Origin: Lachnospiraceae bacterium
GTDB lineage: Bacteria > Bacillota > Clostridia > Lachnospirales > Lachnospiraceae
Reading direction: 5' to 3'
Assembly: GCA_024403515.1 (NCBI GenBank)
Contig: JAKSRS010000012.1
Coordinates: forward strand, 1-55,760
Length of the DNA stretch: 55,760 nucleotides
The notes under the pieces were generated by a model that was given only the letters and a program-made list of their open reading frames with translations, had not been told where the DNA came from and made no database searches. Shown piece after piece: positions 1-8,105 of this stretch (the first letter of the stretch is position 1; each line of letters opens with the position of its first letter). Position numbers and translations under genes: made by a program.

Positions 1-107
1 AATTAATAATAGCAAGAGCATAAAAACATTTGTGATATAATAATACTTAATTAAACTTCTAGTGAGAGCTGTTGGTCAATATTCTTCCATGGGAAAATGA
101 GAAATAA
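1..107. other. AT-rich window edge, no gene recognised
   Basis: I see no intact reading frame, RNA gene or repeat in this stretch. Stops occur in all forward frames. The segment from about 63 to 104 could be a frameshifted continuation of the membrane-protein remnant that follows, but the similarity is too weak to call. Confidence 0.3.
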
Positions 108-290
108 AGGAAATATATTACCAATAATAAATCAGATTTTGGAGCAGACTATGTAAACACACTTACAAAACTTTGCCCTGTATGGATGTGTCCTGTTTTG
201 TTTGTGGCCGCCTTTGTAAGCGGAAGCATCGGAGCGCTAATTGGTTTGGCTTGTTGCAAAAGGCATTTTGCTAAGACCGGCATTATATAG
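108..290 (+). pseudogene. C-terminal remnant of an MptD/Trep_Strep-type membrane protein
   Basis: An open stretch without a start codon or ribosome site runs from just after an in-frame TAA (105-107) to the TAG at 288-290. It encodes one hydrophobic helix (VLFVAAFVSGSIGALIGLA) followed by a short basic tail ending HFAKTGII. This layout resembles the last helix and tail of MptD/Trep_Strep-type putative ECF transporter S components. The rest of such a protein (about 190 residues) is not present upstream in any single frame, so I read it as a decayed or frameshifted gene. The family call rests on memory of the C-terminal pattern and is uncertain. Confidence 0.4.
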
Positions 291-340
291 AAAAGAGCCG
301 CTGTAAATCAAAAATTCGATTTACAACGGCTCTTTTTAGC
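291..340. terminator. Bidirectional intrinsic terminator
   Basis: A near-perfect 19-bp stem (291-309 with 318-336) with a short loop is flanked by an A run on the left and a T run on the right. It can stop transcription from the remnant on + and from the DtxR-family gene on -, whose stop codon lies only a few bases beyond. Confidence 0.8.
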
Positions 341-342
341 GT

Positions 343-726
343 TTAATTTTCGTTATTACAAATATTTTTCAGAGCTTCAAATGTTTCTTCACTTATATCA
401 TGCTCTATCCTGCAAGCATCTTCTGCAGCTATCTTCTCGTTTACACCAAGTTTTATAAGGCAGTTTGTTAATATGGTGTGACGTTCCAATACGTTTTCTG
501 CCTTTTTTAGCCCCAAGGGGGTTAACGCAATATACCCGGTATCAGTCATGGTAATGAAGTCTTTTTCGCGCAGACCCTTCATGGCGACACTGACACTTGC
601 CTTGGAGTATTCAAGCTCATTGGCAATATCTATTGAACGAACATGACCGTTTCTTTTCTGTAATATAAGTATAGTCTCCAAATAATCTTCCATGGATTCT
701 TCTGATTTGTGCTTGATATAACTCAT
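343..726 (-). CDS. DtxR/MntR-family metal-dependent repressor of the feo locus
   Basis: A 127-residue protein with a winged helix (about residues 12-75) and the metal-binding/dimerisation helices (76-122). It lacks the C-terminal SH3 domain, as in MntR-size members. I chose the ATG at 726 because it follows AAAGGA at a good distance; a longer frame upstream (to 798) has no ribosome site and an unlikely hydrophobic N-terminus. Aligned to MntR by a constant offset of 6, the ligands are D14, E17, H83, C105, E108 and H109. The N-terminal pair is thus MntR-like, while C105 (in EDACRIEH) matches the Cys of DtxR/IdeR instead of the MntR Glu. It is divergent from feoA, and GTTAG-N6-CTAAC sites lie at the feo promoter, so it is inferred to be the iron-responsive repressor of feoAB. 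Metal specificity is not proven. Confidence 0.88.
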   Translation of the reverse strand: MSYIKHKSEESMEDYLETILILQKRNGHVRSIDIANELEYSKASVSVAMKGLREKDFITMTDTGYIALTPLGLKKAENVLERHTILTNCLIKLGVNEKIAAEDACRIEHDISEETFEALKNICNNEN

Positions 727-767
727 ATAGCTGACTCCGTCCTTTCTAAAAATAATATACCATAATA

Positions 768-781
768 TGTTATATATAACA
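768..781. promoter_or_regulatory. 14-bp palindrome in the leader/promoter of the DtxR-family gene
   Basis: TGTTATATATAACA is a perfect palindrome located 42 bp upstream of the repressor start codon, where its promoter must lie. It does not match the GTTAG-N6-CTAAC sites and may simply reflect AT-rich promoter sequence. Confidence 0.3.
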
Positions 782-805
782 AACCAATAAAAACGCAAAT
801 TAGTA

Positions 806-858
806 TTGACAAACCGAGTTAGGTATATTAAACTTTCAAATGGTTAGGAAAACCTAAC
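806..858 (+). promoter_or_regulatory. feoA promoter with tandem DtxR-type operators
   Basis: TTGACA (806-811), 17-bp spacer, TAAACT (829-834). Two operator-like sites lie 25 bp apart, start to start. An imperfect one starts with GTTAG at 818 and overlaps spacer and -10. A perfect one, GTTAG-GAAAAC-CTAAC, is at 843-858. The same promoter/operator geometry recurs at 12122-12173. The core resembles the TTAGGTTAG...CTAACCTAA class of DtxR/IdeR boxes. Confidence 0.75.
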
Positions 859-904
859 TTAGTTAACAACAATTAACTATCGCAAAGTATGAAAGGATGC
901 ATAT

Positions 905-1120
905 ATGAATTTATCTGAAGCTAAGCTAGGTGCTGATGTGGTTGTAAAAGAGGTAATTGCTGATGATGAGGAGTTAAAGGGCTTTCTTTTTTCTCTTGGA
1001 TGCTATAGCGGTGAAGTAGTTACCCTTGTTTCCAAGAAACGTGGCGGATATGTTCTTTCGCTTAAAGATGCGAGATATAACATAGATGAGGACTTGGCCA
1101 AGGCTATTATCATTAATTAA
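905..1120 (+). CDS. feoA: FeoA, ferrous iron transport accessory protein
   Basis: A 71-residue SH3-like protein of the usual FeoA length. It shows the family pattern: LxxAKLGADVVVKEV, a Gly-rich turn after the first third (FLFSLGCYSGEVVTL), and a C-terminal strand with DLAKAIII. FeoA is a small cytoplasmic partner of the FeoB iron permease and is thought to modulate its GTPase or channel function. A GAAAGGATG ribosome site precedes the ATG. It is the first gene of the feo operon, behind tandem DtxR-type operators. feoB follows after a ~105-nt gap that carries another operator-like site. Confidence 0.92.
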   Translation: MNLSEAKLGADVVVKEVIADDEELKGFLFSLGCYSGEVVTLVSKKRGGYVLSLKDARYNIDEDLAKAIIIN

Positions 1121-1168
1121 TAACATGAAACAAAAATGAATCGGAAGGTTCATTTTTTTAAGACGTGA

Positions 1169-1184
1169 GTTAGCAAAAACTAAC
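1169..1184. promoter_or_regulatory. DtxR-type operator between feoA and feoB
   Basis: GTTAG-CAAAAA-CTAAC has the same arms and 6-bp spacing as the sites at 843 and 12133/12158. It is followed directly by another CTAAC half-site (1185-1189, read CCTAAC). It lies about 40 bp before feoB and suggests separate control of feoB or a roadblock site inside the operon. I see no clear -35/-10 pair next to it. Confidence 0.65.
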
Positions 1185-1225
1185 CTAACATACGACAAAA
1201 ATGAAAGAGCAAAGGAGAACACAAG

Positions 1226-3205
1226 ATGAGGATTGCACTTACGGGAAATCCTAATAGCGGCAAGACAACAATGTACAATGCACTTACAGGCCGCAATGAA
1301 AAGATTGGAAACTGGGCAGGTGTCACAGTCGATAGAAAGGAAAGCAACATTAAGAAGGCATATTACGACGGTGATAAGGCTCTCATTGCAGTGGATCTTC
1401 CCGGAGCTTATTCAATGTCGCCTTTTACATCGGAAGAAAGTATCACGAGCAGTTATGTAAAAAATGAAAATCCTGATGTAATCATTAATATTGTAGACGC
1501 TACAAATCTTAGCAGAAGTTTATTTTTCACAACGCAGCTTCTCGAACTGGGAATACCTGTCGTAGTTGCACTCAATAAAAGCGATGTAAATGAAAAGAAA
1601 GGGACCAGGATTGATGTAGCTAAGCTATCTGAAATGCTTGGATGCCCTGTAGTAGAAACTGTATCAACTTCTTCAAATGGCCTTAAGGATGTGGTAATAA
1701 AGGCTACAGAGGTTTCAGGTCAGGGGCAAAAAGCACCTTATGTGCAGGATAATATCAACCTGCGTGATAAGAGTGAAGTAGAGAATGCAGACAGAAAGAG
1801 ATTTGAATTTGTAAATAGTATTGTCAAACAGGTAGAGACAAGGAAAGTTCTTACAAAAGAAAAGAACGTTGGAGACAAGATTGACGCAGTACTAACACAT
1901 CCCGTATCAGGGCTTATTATTTTTGCTGCTATCATGTTTCTTGTGTTCTATATTTCCCAGTCAACTCTCGGAACCTGGATTGCAGATTGGCTTGTAGGAT
2001 GGATAGAAACATTCCAAGGCTGGGTAGGAGATAAGATGGCTGATGCCAATCCGCTTCTTTATGCACTATTGGTAGATGGTATTATAGGCGGCGTCGGCGC
2101 AGTAGTTGGATTCCTTCCGCTTGTAATGGTCATGTATTTTTTGATTGCGCTCTTGGAAGATTGTGGTTACATGTCAAGAGCAACAGTAGTACTTGACCCT
2201 ATCTTTAAGCGCGTAGGTCTTTCAGGGAAAACGGTTATTCCTATGGTTATCGGTACCGGTTGCGGTATTCCTGCAATCATGGCATGCAGAACAATCAGAA
2301 ATGAACGTGAGCGCAGAACATCTGCCATGCTTGCAACATATATGCCTTGTGGGGCAAAACTCCCGGTTATCGCACTTTTTGCAGGAGCCTTTTTCTCGGA
2401 TGCAGCATGGGTCGGACCACTTATGTATTTTGTGGGTATATTGCTTATCCTTCTTGGAGCATTACTTGTAAAAGCAATCAACGGAATGAAATACAGAAAG
2501 TCATTTTTCATTATTGAGCTTCCGGAATACAAAGTTCCAAGCCTCAAGTTTGCCCTCGGTTCAATGCTCGAGCGTGGTAAAGCATACATTGTAAAAGCGG
2601 GAACAATAATTTTGGTATGTAATACAGTAGTGCAGATCATGCAGTCATTTGATACACATTTCAATGTGGTAGAAGAAGGCATGGAAAGCACATCAATCCT
2701 TGCAGTGATTGCAACTCCTTTCTCATATCTTTTGATTCCGGTTGTGGGATTCGCTGCATGGCAGTTAGCGGCAGCGGCTATTACAGGATTTATAGCAAAA
2801 GAAAACGTTGTCGGAACACTTGCAGTATGCTATGCAATCACAAATTTTATTGATACAGAAGAACTTGAACTTGTATCAGGTGGAAATGAAGTGGCAATGG
2901 TTATGGGACTTACAAAGGTAGCGGCACTTGCATACCTTATGTTTAACCTCTATACACCTCCCTGCTTTGCAGCAATCGGTGCACTTAACTCTGAACTTAA
3001 GAGTGGAAAATGGTTAGCAGGCGCCATTTGTTTACAGCTTGCGACAGGATTTACAGTTGGTTTCCTTGTATACCAGTTGGGAACACTTATAACAACAGGT
3101 AGTCTTGGCGCGGGATTTGCAGGCGGACTTGCTGCGGTAGTCATCTTTGCGGCTGTTATTGCCGGGCTGATAATAAAAGCAAACAAAAAATCGGTTAATA
3201 TTTGA
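1226..3205 (+). CDS. feoB: FeoB, GTP-dependent ferrous iron permease
   Basis: A 659-residue inner-membrane protein that imports Fe(II). The cytosolic GTPase domain comes first: G1 GNPNSGKT (residues 7-14), G2 region around GVTVDRKES, G3 DLPG (57-60), G4 NKSD (117-120). A helical linker domain follows to about residue 210. The polytopic transport part then carries two Gate-type repeats, one with GxGCGIPAIMACRT and the other with the conserved FIAKENVVGTLAV segment. The length is on the short side of FeoB but complete. AAGGAG precedes the ATG. It lies between feoA and a small Cys-rich partner and carries its own DtxR-type site upstream, which fits iron repression. Confidence 0.96.
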   Translation: MRIALTGNPNSGKTTMYNALTGRNEKIGNWAGVTVDRKESNIKKAYYDGDKALIAVDLPGAYSMSPFTSEESITSSYVKNENPDVIINIVDATNLSRSLFFTTQLLELGIPVVVALNKSDVNEKKGTRIDVAKLSEMLGCPVVETVSTSSNGLKDVVIKATEVSGQGQKAPYVQDNINLRDKSEVENADRKRFEFVNSIVKQVETRKVLTKEKNVGDKIDAVLTHPVSGLIIFAAIMFLVFYISQSTLGTWIADWLVGWIETFQGWVGDKMADANPLLYALLVDGIIGGVGAVVGFLPLVMVMYFLIALLEDCGYMSRATVVLDPIFKRVGLSGKTVIPMVIGTGCGIPAIMACRTIRNERERRTSAMLATYMPCGAKLPVIALFAGAFFSDAAWVGPLMYFVGILLILLGALLVKAINGMKYRKSFFIIELPEYKVPSLKFALGSMLERGKAYIVKAGTIILVCNTVVQIMQSFDTHFNVVEEGMESTSILAVIATPFSYLLIPVVGFAAWQLAAAAITGFIAKENVVGTLAVCYAITNFIDTEELELVSGGNEVAMVMGLTKVAALAYLMFNLYTPPCFAAIGALNSELKSGKWLAGAICLQLATGFTVGFLVYQLGTLITTGSLGAGFAGGLAAVVIFAAVIAGLIIKANKKSVNI

Positions 3206-3222
3206 GCCTAAGGAGGAATCTG

Positions 3223-3360
3223 ATGGAAAACATAATTATTATAGCAACTCTGGTTATCGTAATCGGGACAGCCCTTTGCTACATTTGGAAAGAAAAGAAG
3301 AAGGGTAAAAAATGTGTCGGATGTCCATGCTCAAACACTTCGTCATGTCATTGCAAATAA
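3223..3360 (+). CDS. FeoB-associated Cys-rich membrane protein
   Basis: A 45-residue protein 17 nt after feoB, behind a perfect AAGGAGG. It has one N-terminal membrane helix (residues about 3-21), a Lys-rich linker, and a C-terminal Cys cluster read CVGCPCSNTSSCHCK, with five Cys. This matches the small FeoB_associated family (Pfam PF12669). These proteins follow feoB in many Firmicutes and are presumed to help deliver or gate Fe(II); their biochemical role is not settled. Last gene of the operon, before the terminator at 3420. Confidence 0.88.
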   Translation: MENIIIIATLVIVIGTALCYIWKEKKKGKKCVGCPCSNTSSCHCK

Positions 3361-3419
3361 CGATAGGTTAAAAGCTTCCATGTAAGCTAATACATTTTAA
3401 AAACAAATAGTTGCGGTTC

Positions 3420-3458
3420 AAAATAGCAAGCCGGTCGTTGACCTGCTTGCTATTTTTA
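3420..3458 (+). terminator. Terminator of the feo operon
   Basis: A 12-bp stem, AAAATAGCAAGC with GCTTGCTATTTT (3420-3431 / 3445-3456), ends in a T run. An inner GGTC/GACC pairing tightens the loop. Confidence 0.85.
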
Positions 3459-3516
3459 TATAATATTTATAGATAACCGGTAACATCACCAAGAAATATG
3501 ATTAAGGAGGATACTT

Positions 3517-5115
3517 GTGGACCGCTATAAAAGATTGATAGGCTTTTCAATAGTTTTCATAATAGGCGGTTTTTTGCACGTATTTCTTCGAAGTGTAGAT
3601 TTAACAGGCTGCTTTAGTCAGTTGTATTACGGTGTTATGGTACTTGTGTGGGGAATGTTAGTGAATGACCAGATTATTGACCATAGAGTGCGAAGACTTT
3701 CGTGGGGAATAGTTTTGTCTTTGGAGATGTTTTTTCTTCTTCAGATTTGCAGATACAGGCTTTCAAATGGATTCAACAGACCACTGTGGTATTCTTACTA
3801 TATTCCAATGTTAGTGATTCCCCTGTTGTTTTTCTATATTACAATTTATATAAATATGCAAAAGGATGATATTGCTAACCCTAAATATATCTTAATATCA
3901 GTTCCGGCATTTATCCTTATACCTTTAATAATGACTAATGATTTCCACCAGCTTTTTATCAAAATAGGCGATAATATGGTGGATAGCATTGGGAAAAACA
4001 ACGCGGGCATCTTGGTATATCTGTACAGGGGATACAGCGTTGCACTTTTGATATCGGCTTTGTTTTTGCTTTTTTATAAATGCCAGATATCCATTTCGAG
4101 ACAAAGGATATTTCAATTAATAACAATTATAGGTGTCTGCCTGTTACTTTTTGTGTCATACGTAACCAAACTCTGCCCTAGTATTAATGGAGTAAAGATT
4201 TGGAACATTGGGGAAATGTTTGCCCTTGTTTCCATATACATTTCAGAAGCGTGTATGCAGGTTGGACTTATACCTGTAAATACAAAGTATACATGGATTT
4301 TTCAGGAAACAGATTTACCCGCGGTTATTCAGGATAATAATGGTGAATATGTTTATTTAACAAAAGGGGCGGACGCAGTTTTAAATCCGTCAAAAGAATC
4401 TTTTGTGCGTTCCTCTAACATTTCGGGTGGAACAGTAAGCTGGGCGGTTGACCTTTCAGCAGTAAATGAACTGAACCGACAGATTACTAAAACTATTGGC
4501 CAGATTAATGCAAGAAACCGTTATCTTACTACTCAGAACGCCATTAAGGAAGAAATGGCTGCGGTAGAAGCCCGAAACAAAGTATATGATCGTATTGCAG
4601 GAATTGTCAGCAGTCAGCTTGGAAAAATGGATGAACTTTTGGAAGAAAAGGACAAAGATTTCTCGCAGCGACTTAGGGAAATAGTTGTTTACAACGCATA
4701 CATTAAACGTCGTAGTAACTTAGAACTATTGCGTGAAAGTGAAAAGACTATTCCGGCGGGAGAACTTAATACGGCCATTTTTGAATCGATAGGTTACCTT
4801 AAATTAAATCAGCTGGATGTGTCGTTAAACTTTGACATAGAAGGCAGAATCTCCGCTGATGCAGGTGTGTTGGCGTATGACTTTTTTGAAACAGTTGCGG
4901 AGAATGTTATAAAAAAGGCTTCAATGATGTCGGTTAACCTAAAAGAGGCTGATGGTAAGCTTTCTTTAAGAATGCTTATGGATATCCCGGATTGCTCCTT
5001 TATTGATGGGTATAACTGCGATGAACTTAAAGCCTGTAATGCCCATATAGTTAAAAACGAAACCGAAAGTGATTCCATACTGGCTCTTTCTTTTGAGAGA
5101 GGAGGTGCCATATGA
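3517..5115 (+). CDS. 7TM-sensor protein with degenerate histidine-kinase C-terminus
   Basis: A 532-residue protein. The GTG at 3517 is the start because AAGGAGG (3504-3510) sits 6 nt upstream. Seven predicted membrane helices occupy roughly residues 5-245 (like the HisKA_7TM sensor module). A short PAS-like segment follows (about 255-320), then a coiled-coil region (320-375) and a C-terminal kinase-like region. The place where the downstream partner has IHDELG carries no phospho-accepting His (VYDRIAG). The ATP-lid Gly boxes are also missing, although a relic N-box (FFETVAENVIKKA) remains. I infer it is a sensor or pseudokinase that works with the kinase encoded next, with which it overlaps by 4 nt (ATGA). 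The signal sensed is unknown. Confidence 0.75.
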   Translation: MDRYKRLIGFSIVFIIGGFLHVFLRSVDLTGCFSQLYYGVMVLVWGMLVNDQIIDHRVRRLSWGIVLSLEMFFLLQICRYRLSNGFNRPLWYSYYIPMLVIPLLFFYITIYINMQKDDIANPKYILISVPAFILIPLIMTNDFHQLFIKIGDNMVDSIGKNNAGILVYLYRGYSVALLISALFLLFYKCQISISRQRIFQLITIIGVCLLLFVSYVTKLCPSINGVKIWNIGEMFALVSIYISEACMQVGLIPVNTKYTWIFQETDLPAVIQDNNGEYVYLTKGADAVLNPSKESFVRSSNISGGTVSWAVDLSAVNELNRQITKTIGQINARNRYLTTQNAIKEEMAAVEARNKVYDRIAGIVSSQLGKMDELLEEKDKDFSQRLREIVVYNAYIKRRSNLELLRESEKTIPAGELNTAIFESIGYLKLNQLDVSLNFDIEGRISADAGVLAYDFFETVAENVIKKASMMSVNLKEADGKLSLRMLMDIPDCSFIDGYNCDELKACNAHIVKNETESDSILALSFERGGAI

Positions 5116-6374
5116 TGACTTCTTTTGTAAATCTTCCGTCAATGTCCCAAAGTTTAATCGGGGTGCTTGAAGTTATCATCTTTCTGACAACTGCTGCTAT
5201 TATTGTTACGGAAGTTAAGCACAAACACTGGAAGGGACTTATTTACTTGATTCCAATAGGAATCAGCCTCTATTTTGCCAGTCAGTGTGTTTTCTATATT
5301 CGCTCGGATATACCAATCTACGGGTCGACAAAAGCGATAGTGGATACTTATGGAGAACTTCCGTGGCCGGCTATTATAGGCGTTCTTTTGATAATAGCAG
5401 TATTGGAAATCAGAGTGTATAGACACAACAGAAAATGGATTAGAGAACACATTACTGCCACATCAATCAAGGAAGCTATCGATAATCTTCCTGTTGGAAT
5501 TTGCGTTTATGAGCCCAACGGACTGATAGTTTTAAAAAATTACAGAATGGAAAGAATCTGTAGAGCTTATACGGGAAAGGCCTTACTTAATGCAACAACC
5601 TTTCTTGATGCAATCGCTGCAGGAAGCAGGCAGACCGAAAAAGGTGCCATCATCTCGCTTGATAACGGCGAGGTTTTCACCTTTACAGACAGAACTTTAA
5701 AAGACGAAGATTCGAATCTTCGAATGTTGTCTTTGGTGGATATAACAGAGCAGTACAAAAACACAGAGACGCTGGAAGAGAAGAGACAGCTTGTAGCCAA
5801 ATACAACGAGGAACTTGTATTATACGGAAAACAGATAGTTGACTCCATCACTGCAAGAGAAATTCTAGAGGCCAAAGTCAAGATTCATGACGAACTTGGA
5901 GTGAACCTTTTGGCATCTAAAAGGTATATTTTATCAGGCGGAAGCGAGCAGGAGAGGTCAACCATTGAAAATGCATTAAGACGTAACCTTTTGTATCTTA
6001 AGCAGGAAAAAGAAAGCGTAGCCGCAGATGAGTACGAGGTTATTCTTGATACTGCCAGAAAACTTGATATAAAGCTAGACATCACAGGAACACTGACGGA
6101 TTTGGAGCCGCAAAGGCACATCATAGTTACGGGAATCCATGAATGCCTGACAAATACCATTCGCCATGCGATGGGAGATGAGCTAAGTATTAAGCTTGAA
6201 GAGAACGAAACAAAGCTTATGGCGCAGTTTATCAACAATGGAAGAGCACCCGAGGAAGAAATACATGAGCGAGGAGGCCTTCTTTTGCTACGAAATCTTG
6301 TTGAAAAGCAAGGTGGAAGCATGGTAATTGATTCGATGCCGAAGTTTGTGTTAAGGTTAACGTTAGATAAGTAA
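5112..6374 (+). CDS. PAS-containing sensor histidine kinase (NarL-type partner)
   Basis: A 420-residue membrane kinase. Three membrane segments lie in the first ~100 residues, a PAS domain at about 117-215, and a coiled coil at 215-250. The phospho-acceptor region is KIHDELGVNLLASKRY with H259. The HATPase domain has N-box HECLTNTIRHA (343-353) and a G-box GGLLLLRNLV near 388. The HDELG motif is typical of kinases that pair with NarL/LuxR regulators, and such a regulator follows 32 nt downstream. It is translationally coupled (ATGA) to the 7TM pseudokinase-like protein, so the two probably form one sensing complex. The stimulus is not evident. Confidence 0.85.
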   Translation: MMTSFVNLPSMSQSLIGVLEVIIFLTTAAIIVTEVKHKHWKGLIYLIPIGISLYFASQCVFYIRSDIPIYGSTKAIVDTYGELPWPAIIGVLLIIAVLEIRVYRHNRKWIREHITATSIKEAIDNLPVGICVYEPNGLIVLKNYRMERICRAYTGKALLNATTFLDAIAAGSRQTEKGAIISLDNGEVFTFTDRTLKDEDSNLRMLSLVDITEQYKNTETLEEKRQLVAKYNEELVLYGKQIVDSITAREILEAKVKIHDELGVNLLASKRYILSGGSEQERSTIENALRRNLLYLKQEKESVAADEYEVILDTARKLDIKLDITGTLTDLEPQRHIIVTGIHECLTNTIRHAMGDELSIKLEENETKLMAQFINNGRAPEEEIHERGGLLLLRNLVEKQGGSMVIDSMPKFVLRLTLDK

Positions 6375-6406
6375 TGGGCAAAAGATTAGAAACATAGGGG
6401 AGAAAA

Positions 6407-7033
6407 ATGGCAATAAGGGTACTTGTAGTTGATGACCAGGCGATGCCTCGTCAGCTTTTTGAAAGCATAATCAATTATTCCGAAAATTACGAGCTTGCGG
6501 CGAGCGTAGATTCTGCTTCTGTAGCAGATATTTACTGTGCCAAAATGGCAATTGATCTTATCCTGATGGATGTGGTTATGAGTGGGGGCATAAATGGAAT
6601 AGAGGCCGCTGAAAGAATAAAAAACTCGTACCCTAACATTAAAATTTTGATTGTTACATCAATGCCGGACAGCTCATTTATTAAAAAGGCGCGTAAGGCG
6701 GGTGTGGACTCTTTTTGGTACAAAGAGGTTCAGGACGCCCCACTTCTGGCGATTATGGACAGGACCATGGCCGGGGAAAGCGTATTTCCGGACCAGGCAC
6801 CGGTAGTTTTTCTTGGGGAAGCTAAGAGCACGGATTTTACAGACAGAGAGCTTGATGTATTAAGATGTGTCGCCGCAGGATATTCAGACAAGGAAATCAG
6901 TGACTTACTAAGCATAAGTTATGGAACAGAACGTGTCCATCTAAATAACCTTCTTCAAAAGACCGCCTGCAACAGTCGCACCGAGCTTGCTATCATGGCA
7001 GCCAAGACAGGAATTGTTGTACCGGAAGTATAA
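6407..7033 (+). CDS. LuxR/NarL-family response regulator
   Basis: A 208-residue two-domain regulator. The receiver domain (residues 3-120) has acidic pair D9-D10, phosphorylation site D55 (LILMD), T84 and K106 (WYKE). The C-terminal LuxR-type helix-turn-helix (about 142-200) contains FTDRELDVLRCVAAGYSDKEI and TERVHLNNLLQK. A ribosome site (GGGGAG) precedes the ATG. It is the third gene of the signalling unit and the obvious phosphotransfer partner of the HDELG kinase. Its targets are unknown; the promoter box shared at 7125 and 10781 is a candidate because it lies next door. Confidence 0.9.
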   Translation: MAIRVLVVDDQAMPRQLFESIINYSENYELAASVDSASVADIYCAKMAIDLILMDVVMSGGINGIEAAERIKNSYPNIKILIVTSMPDSSFIKKARKAGVDSFWYKEVQDAPLLAIMDRTMAGESVFPDQAPVVFLGEAKSTDFTDRELDVLRCVAAGYSDKEISDLLSISYGTERVHLNNLLQKTACNSRTELAIMAAKTGIVVPEV

Positions 7034-7042
7034 TGATTATTT

Positions 7043-7073
7043 ACCGTCGGAGAGAAACTCCGGCGGTTTTTTT
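7043..7073 (+). terminator. Terminator after the response regulator
   Basis: A 10-bp stem, ACCGTCGGAG with CTCCGGCGGT (one G-U), loop AGAAA, followed by seven T. It separates the signalling genes from the DUF4428 genes. Confidence 0.9.
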
Positions 7074-7124
7074 ATAATCCCAAGCTGGTTTGCGATTGGA
7101 TACACGAGCATATCCCGAGTCTAA

Positions 7125-7171
7125 AATAGACAGTATTGCCGATATGATTGGGAAACTCCTATCTTTATAAT
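7125..7171 (+). promoter_or_regulatory. Promoter with conserved upstream box, copy A
   Basis: The box AATAGACAGTATTGCCGATA (7125-7144) is followed at a fixed distance by TATAAT (7166-7171), with no recognisable -35 at the 17-bp position. The same box and exactly the same spacing recur at 10781-10827. TAAA at 7122 with CCGATAT at 7139 also resembles a sigma-28 promoter, but the spacing (13) is shorter than usual. Confidence 0.6.
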
Positions 7172-7217
7172 CTATCATGTAACATTGATGGATTCATACA
7201 TAAAAGGAGGAATTAGT

Positions 7218-8084
7218 ATGGGATTTTTTTCTAATCTTTTCGGAAAGAAAAATTGTTGTCTTTGCGGCGCTGAATGCGGCATGACCAAAAGAACAGGTAT
7301 TAAAAACAAGGAATATGTTTGCAGCGACTGTGCCACAAAGTGCAGTGAACACGTAAGACTTTCAGAACTTGACAAGGCAGGCGTGGAAACTCACATCATT
7401 CAGATGGAAAGACAGGAGAAGCTTTTTGAGAAGTACTTTGAAAACACCAAAAAGAAAATTTACCCTACGGCTTTTGAAGTACAGCAGATTATTTTCATGG
7501 ATGAAATTGGAATGTTTACAATTCGCACAAGAAATAATCCCAAGCGAAAAGTAAATCATGATATGTTCCGCTATGACACTGTAAAATCTTATGATTATTA
7601 CTGCAAAAAGGAAAAGGACCAAAACGGTAAGGAGATATTTAAAGAGGATGGTATCGTGATTAAGTTCAACCAGCCTATGGAAGTTAATGATCAGGATGTA
7701 AAAGCAGGAAAGAGATCGCATCCCTATGTGAAAAGAGATGTTACGGTCGTATTTAGAAAGAACGAGAAAACTGATGACTATGCAAATATTGCATTAGGAC
7801 ATTTTGACGCAATCTTTGGCGTTGACCGTGACAGAACTGCTATGTTTGGTGGAGCATCAGCTCAGAAAAAGGCTGAAATCAAGGCTGGTGCACAGATGCT
7901 TGAAGCATTTGCAACAGTTGCCAAGGCGACCGCAAAGGGCGAACTTGAAGAGGCAGCCAACGATCCTAATGTGCAGGCTAAACTTCAGGGAGCAATGGAT
8001 TCGGCCGCGGATGCTGCTACAAGAGGGCTTTCTAAGTATTCACAGGCAGCAGATGAAGCAGAGGCATCTTTGGATAATAACTAG
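7218..8084 (+). CDS. DUF4428 zinc-ribbon protein
   Basis: A 288-residue protein. The ATG at 7218 follows AAAGGAGG; an in-frame ATG at 7185 has no ribosome site. An N-terminal treble-clef/zinc-ribbon lies at residues 10-40, with CCLCGAECG and YVCSDC (CxxC...CxxC). It matches the DUF4428 family of Firmicutes, whose function is unknown. The middle (residues 70-200) is a beta-rich domain. The C-terminal 75 residues are Ala-rich and probably helical or coiled-coil (AQMLEAFATVAKATAKGELEEA). There is no signal peptide or membrane helix, so it is cytoplasmic. It is followed after 21 nt by a second DUF4428 protein with the same N-terminus, which suggests a duplicated pair. Confidence 0.75.
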   Translation: MGFFSNLFGKKNCCLCGAECGMTKRTGIKNKEYVCSDCATKCSEHVRLSELDKAGVETHIIQMERQEKLFEKYFENTKKKIYPTAFEVQQIIFMDEIGMFTIRTRNNPKRKVNHDMFRYDTVKSYDYYCKKEKDQNGKEIFKEDGIVIKFNQPMEVNDQDVKAGKRSHPYVKRDVTVVFRKNEKTDDYANIALGHFDAIFGVDRDRTAMFGGASAQKKAEIKAGAQMLEAFATVAKATAKGELEEAANDPNVQAKLQGAMDSAADAATRGLSKYSQAADEAEASLDNN

Positions 8085-8105
8085 TAATCGTAGAAGGGAG
8101 ATAAT

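Noticed and set aside
7122..7145. Plain sigma-28 promoter for the DUF4428 genes
   Set aside because: TAAA to CCGATAT spacing is 13, and the second copy lacks TAAA. The exact conservation of distance to TATAAT fits an activator box better. Not fully excluded; kept as the rival in the finding.
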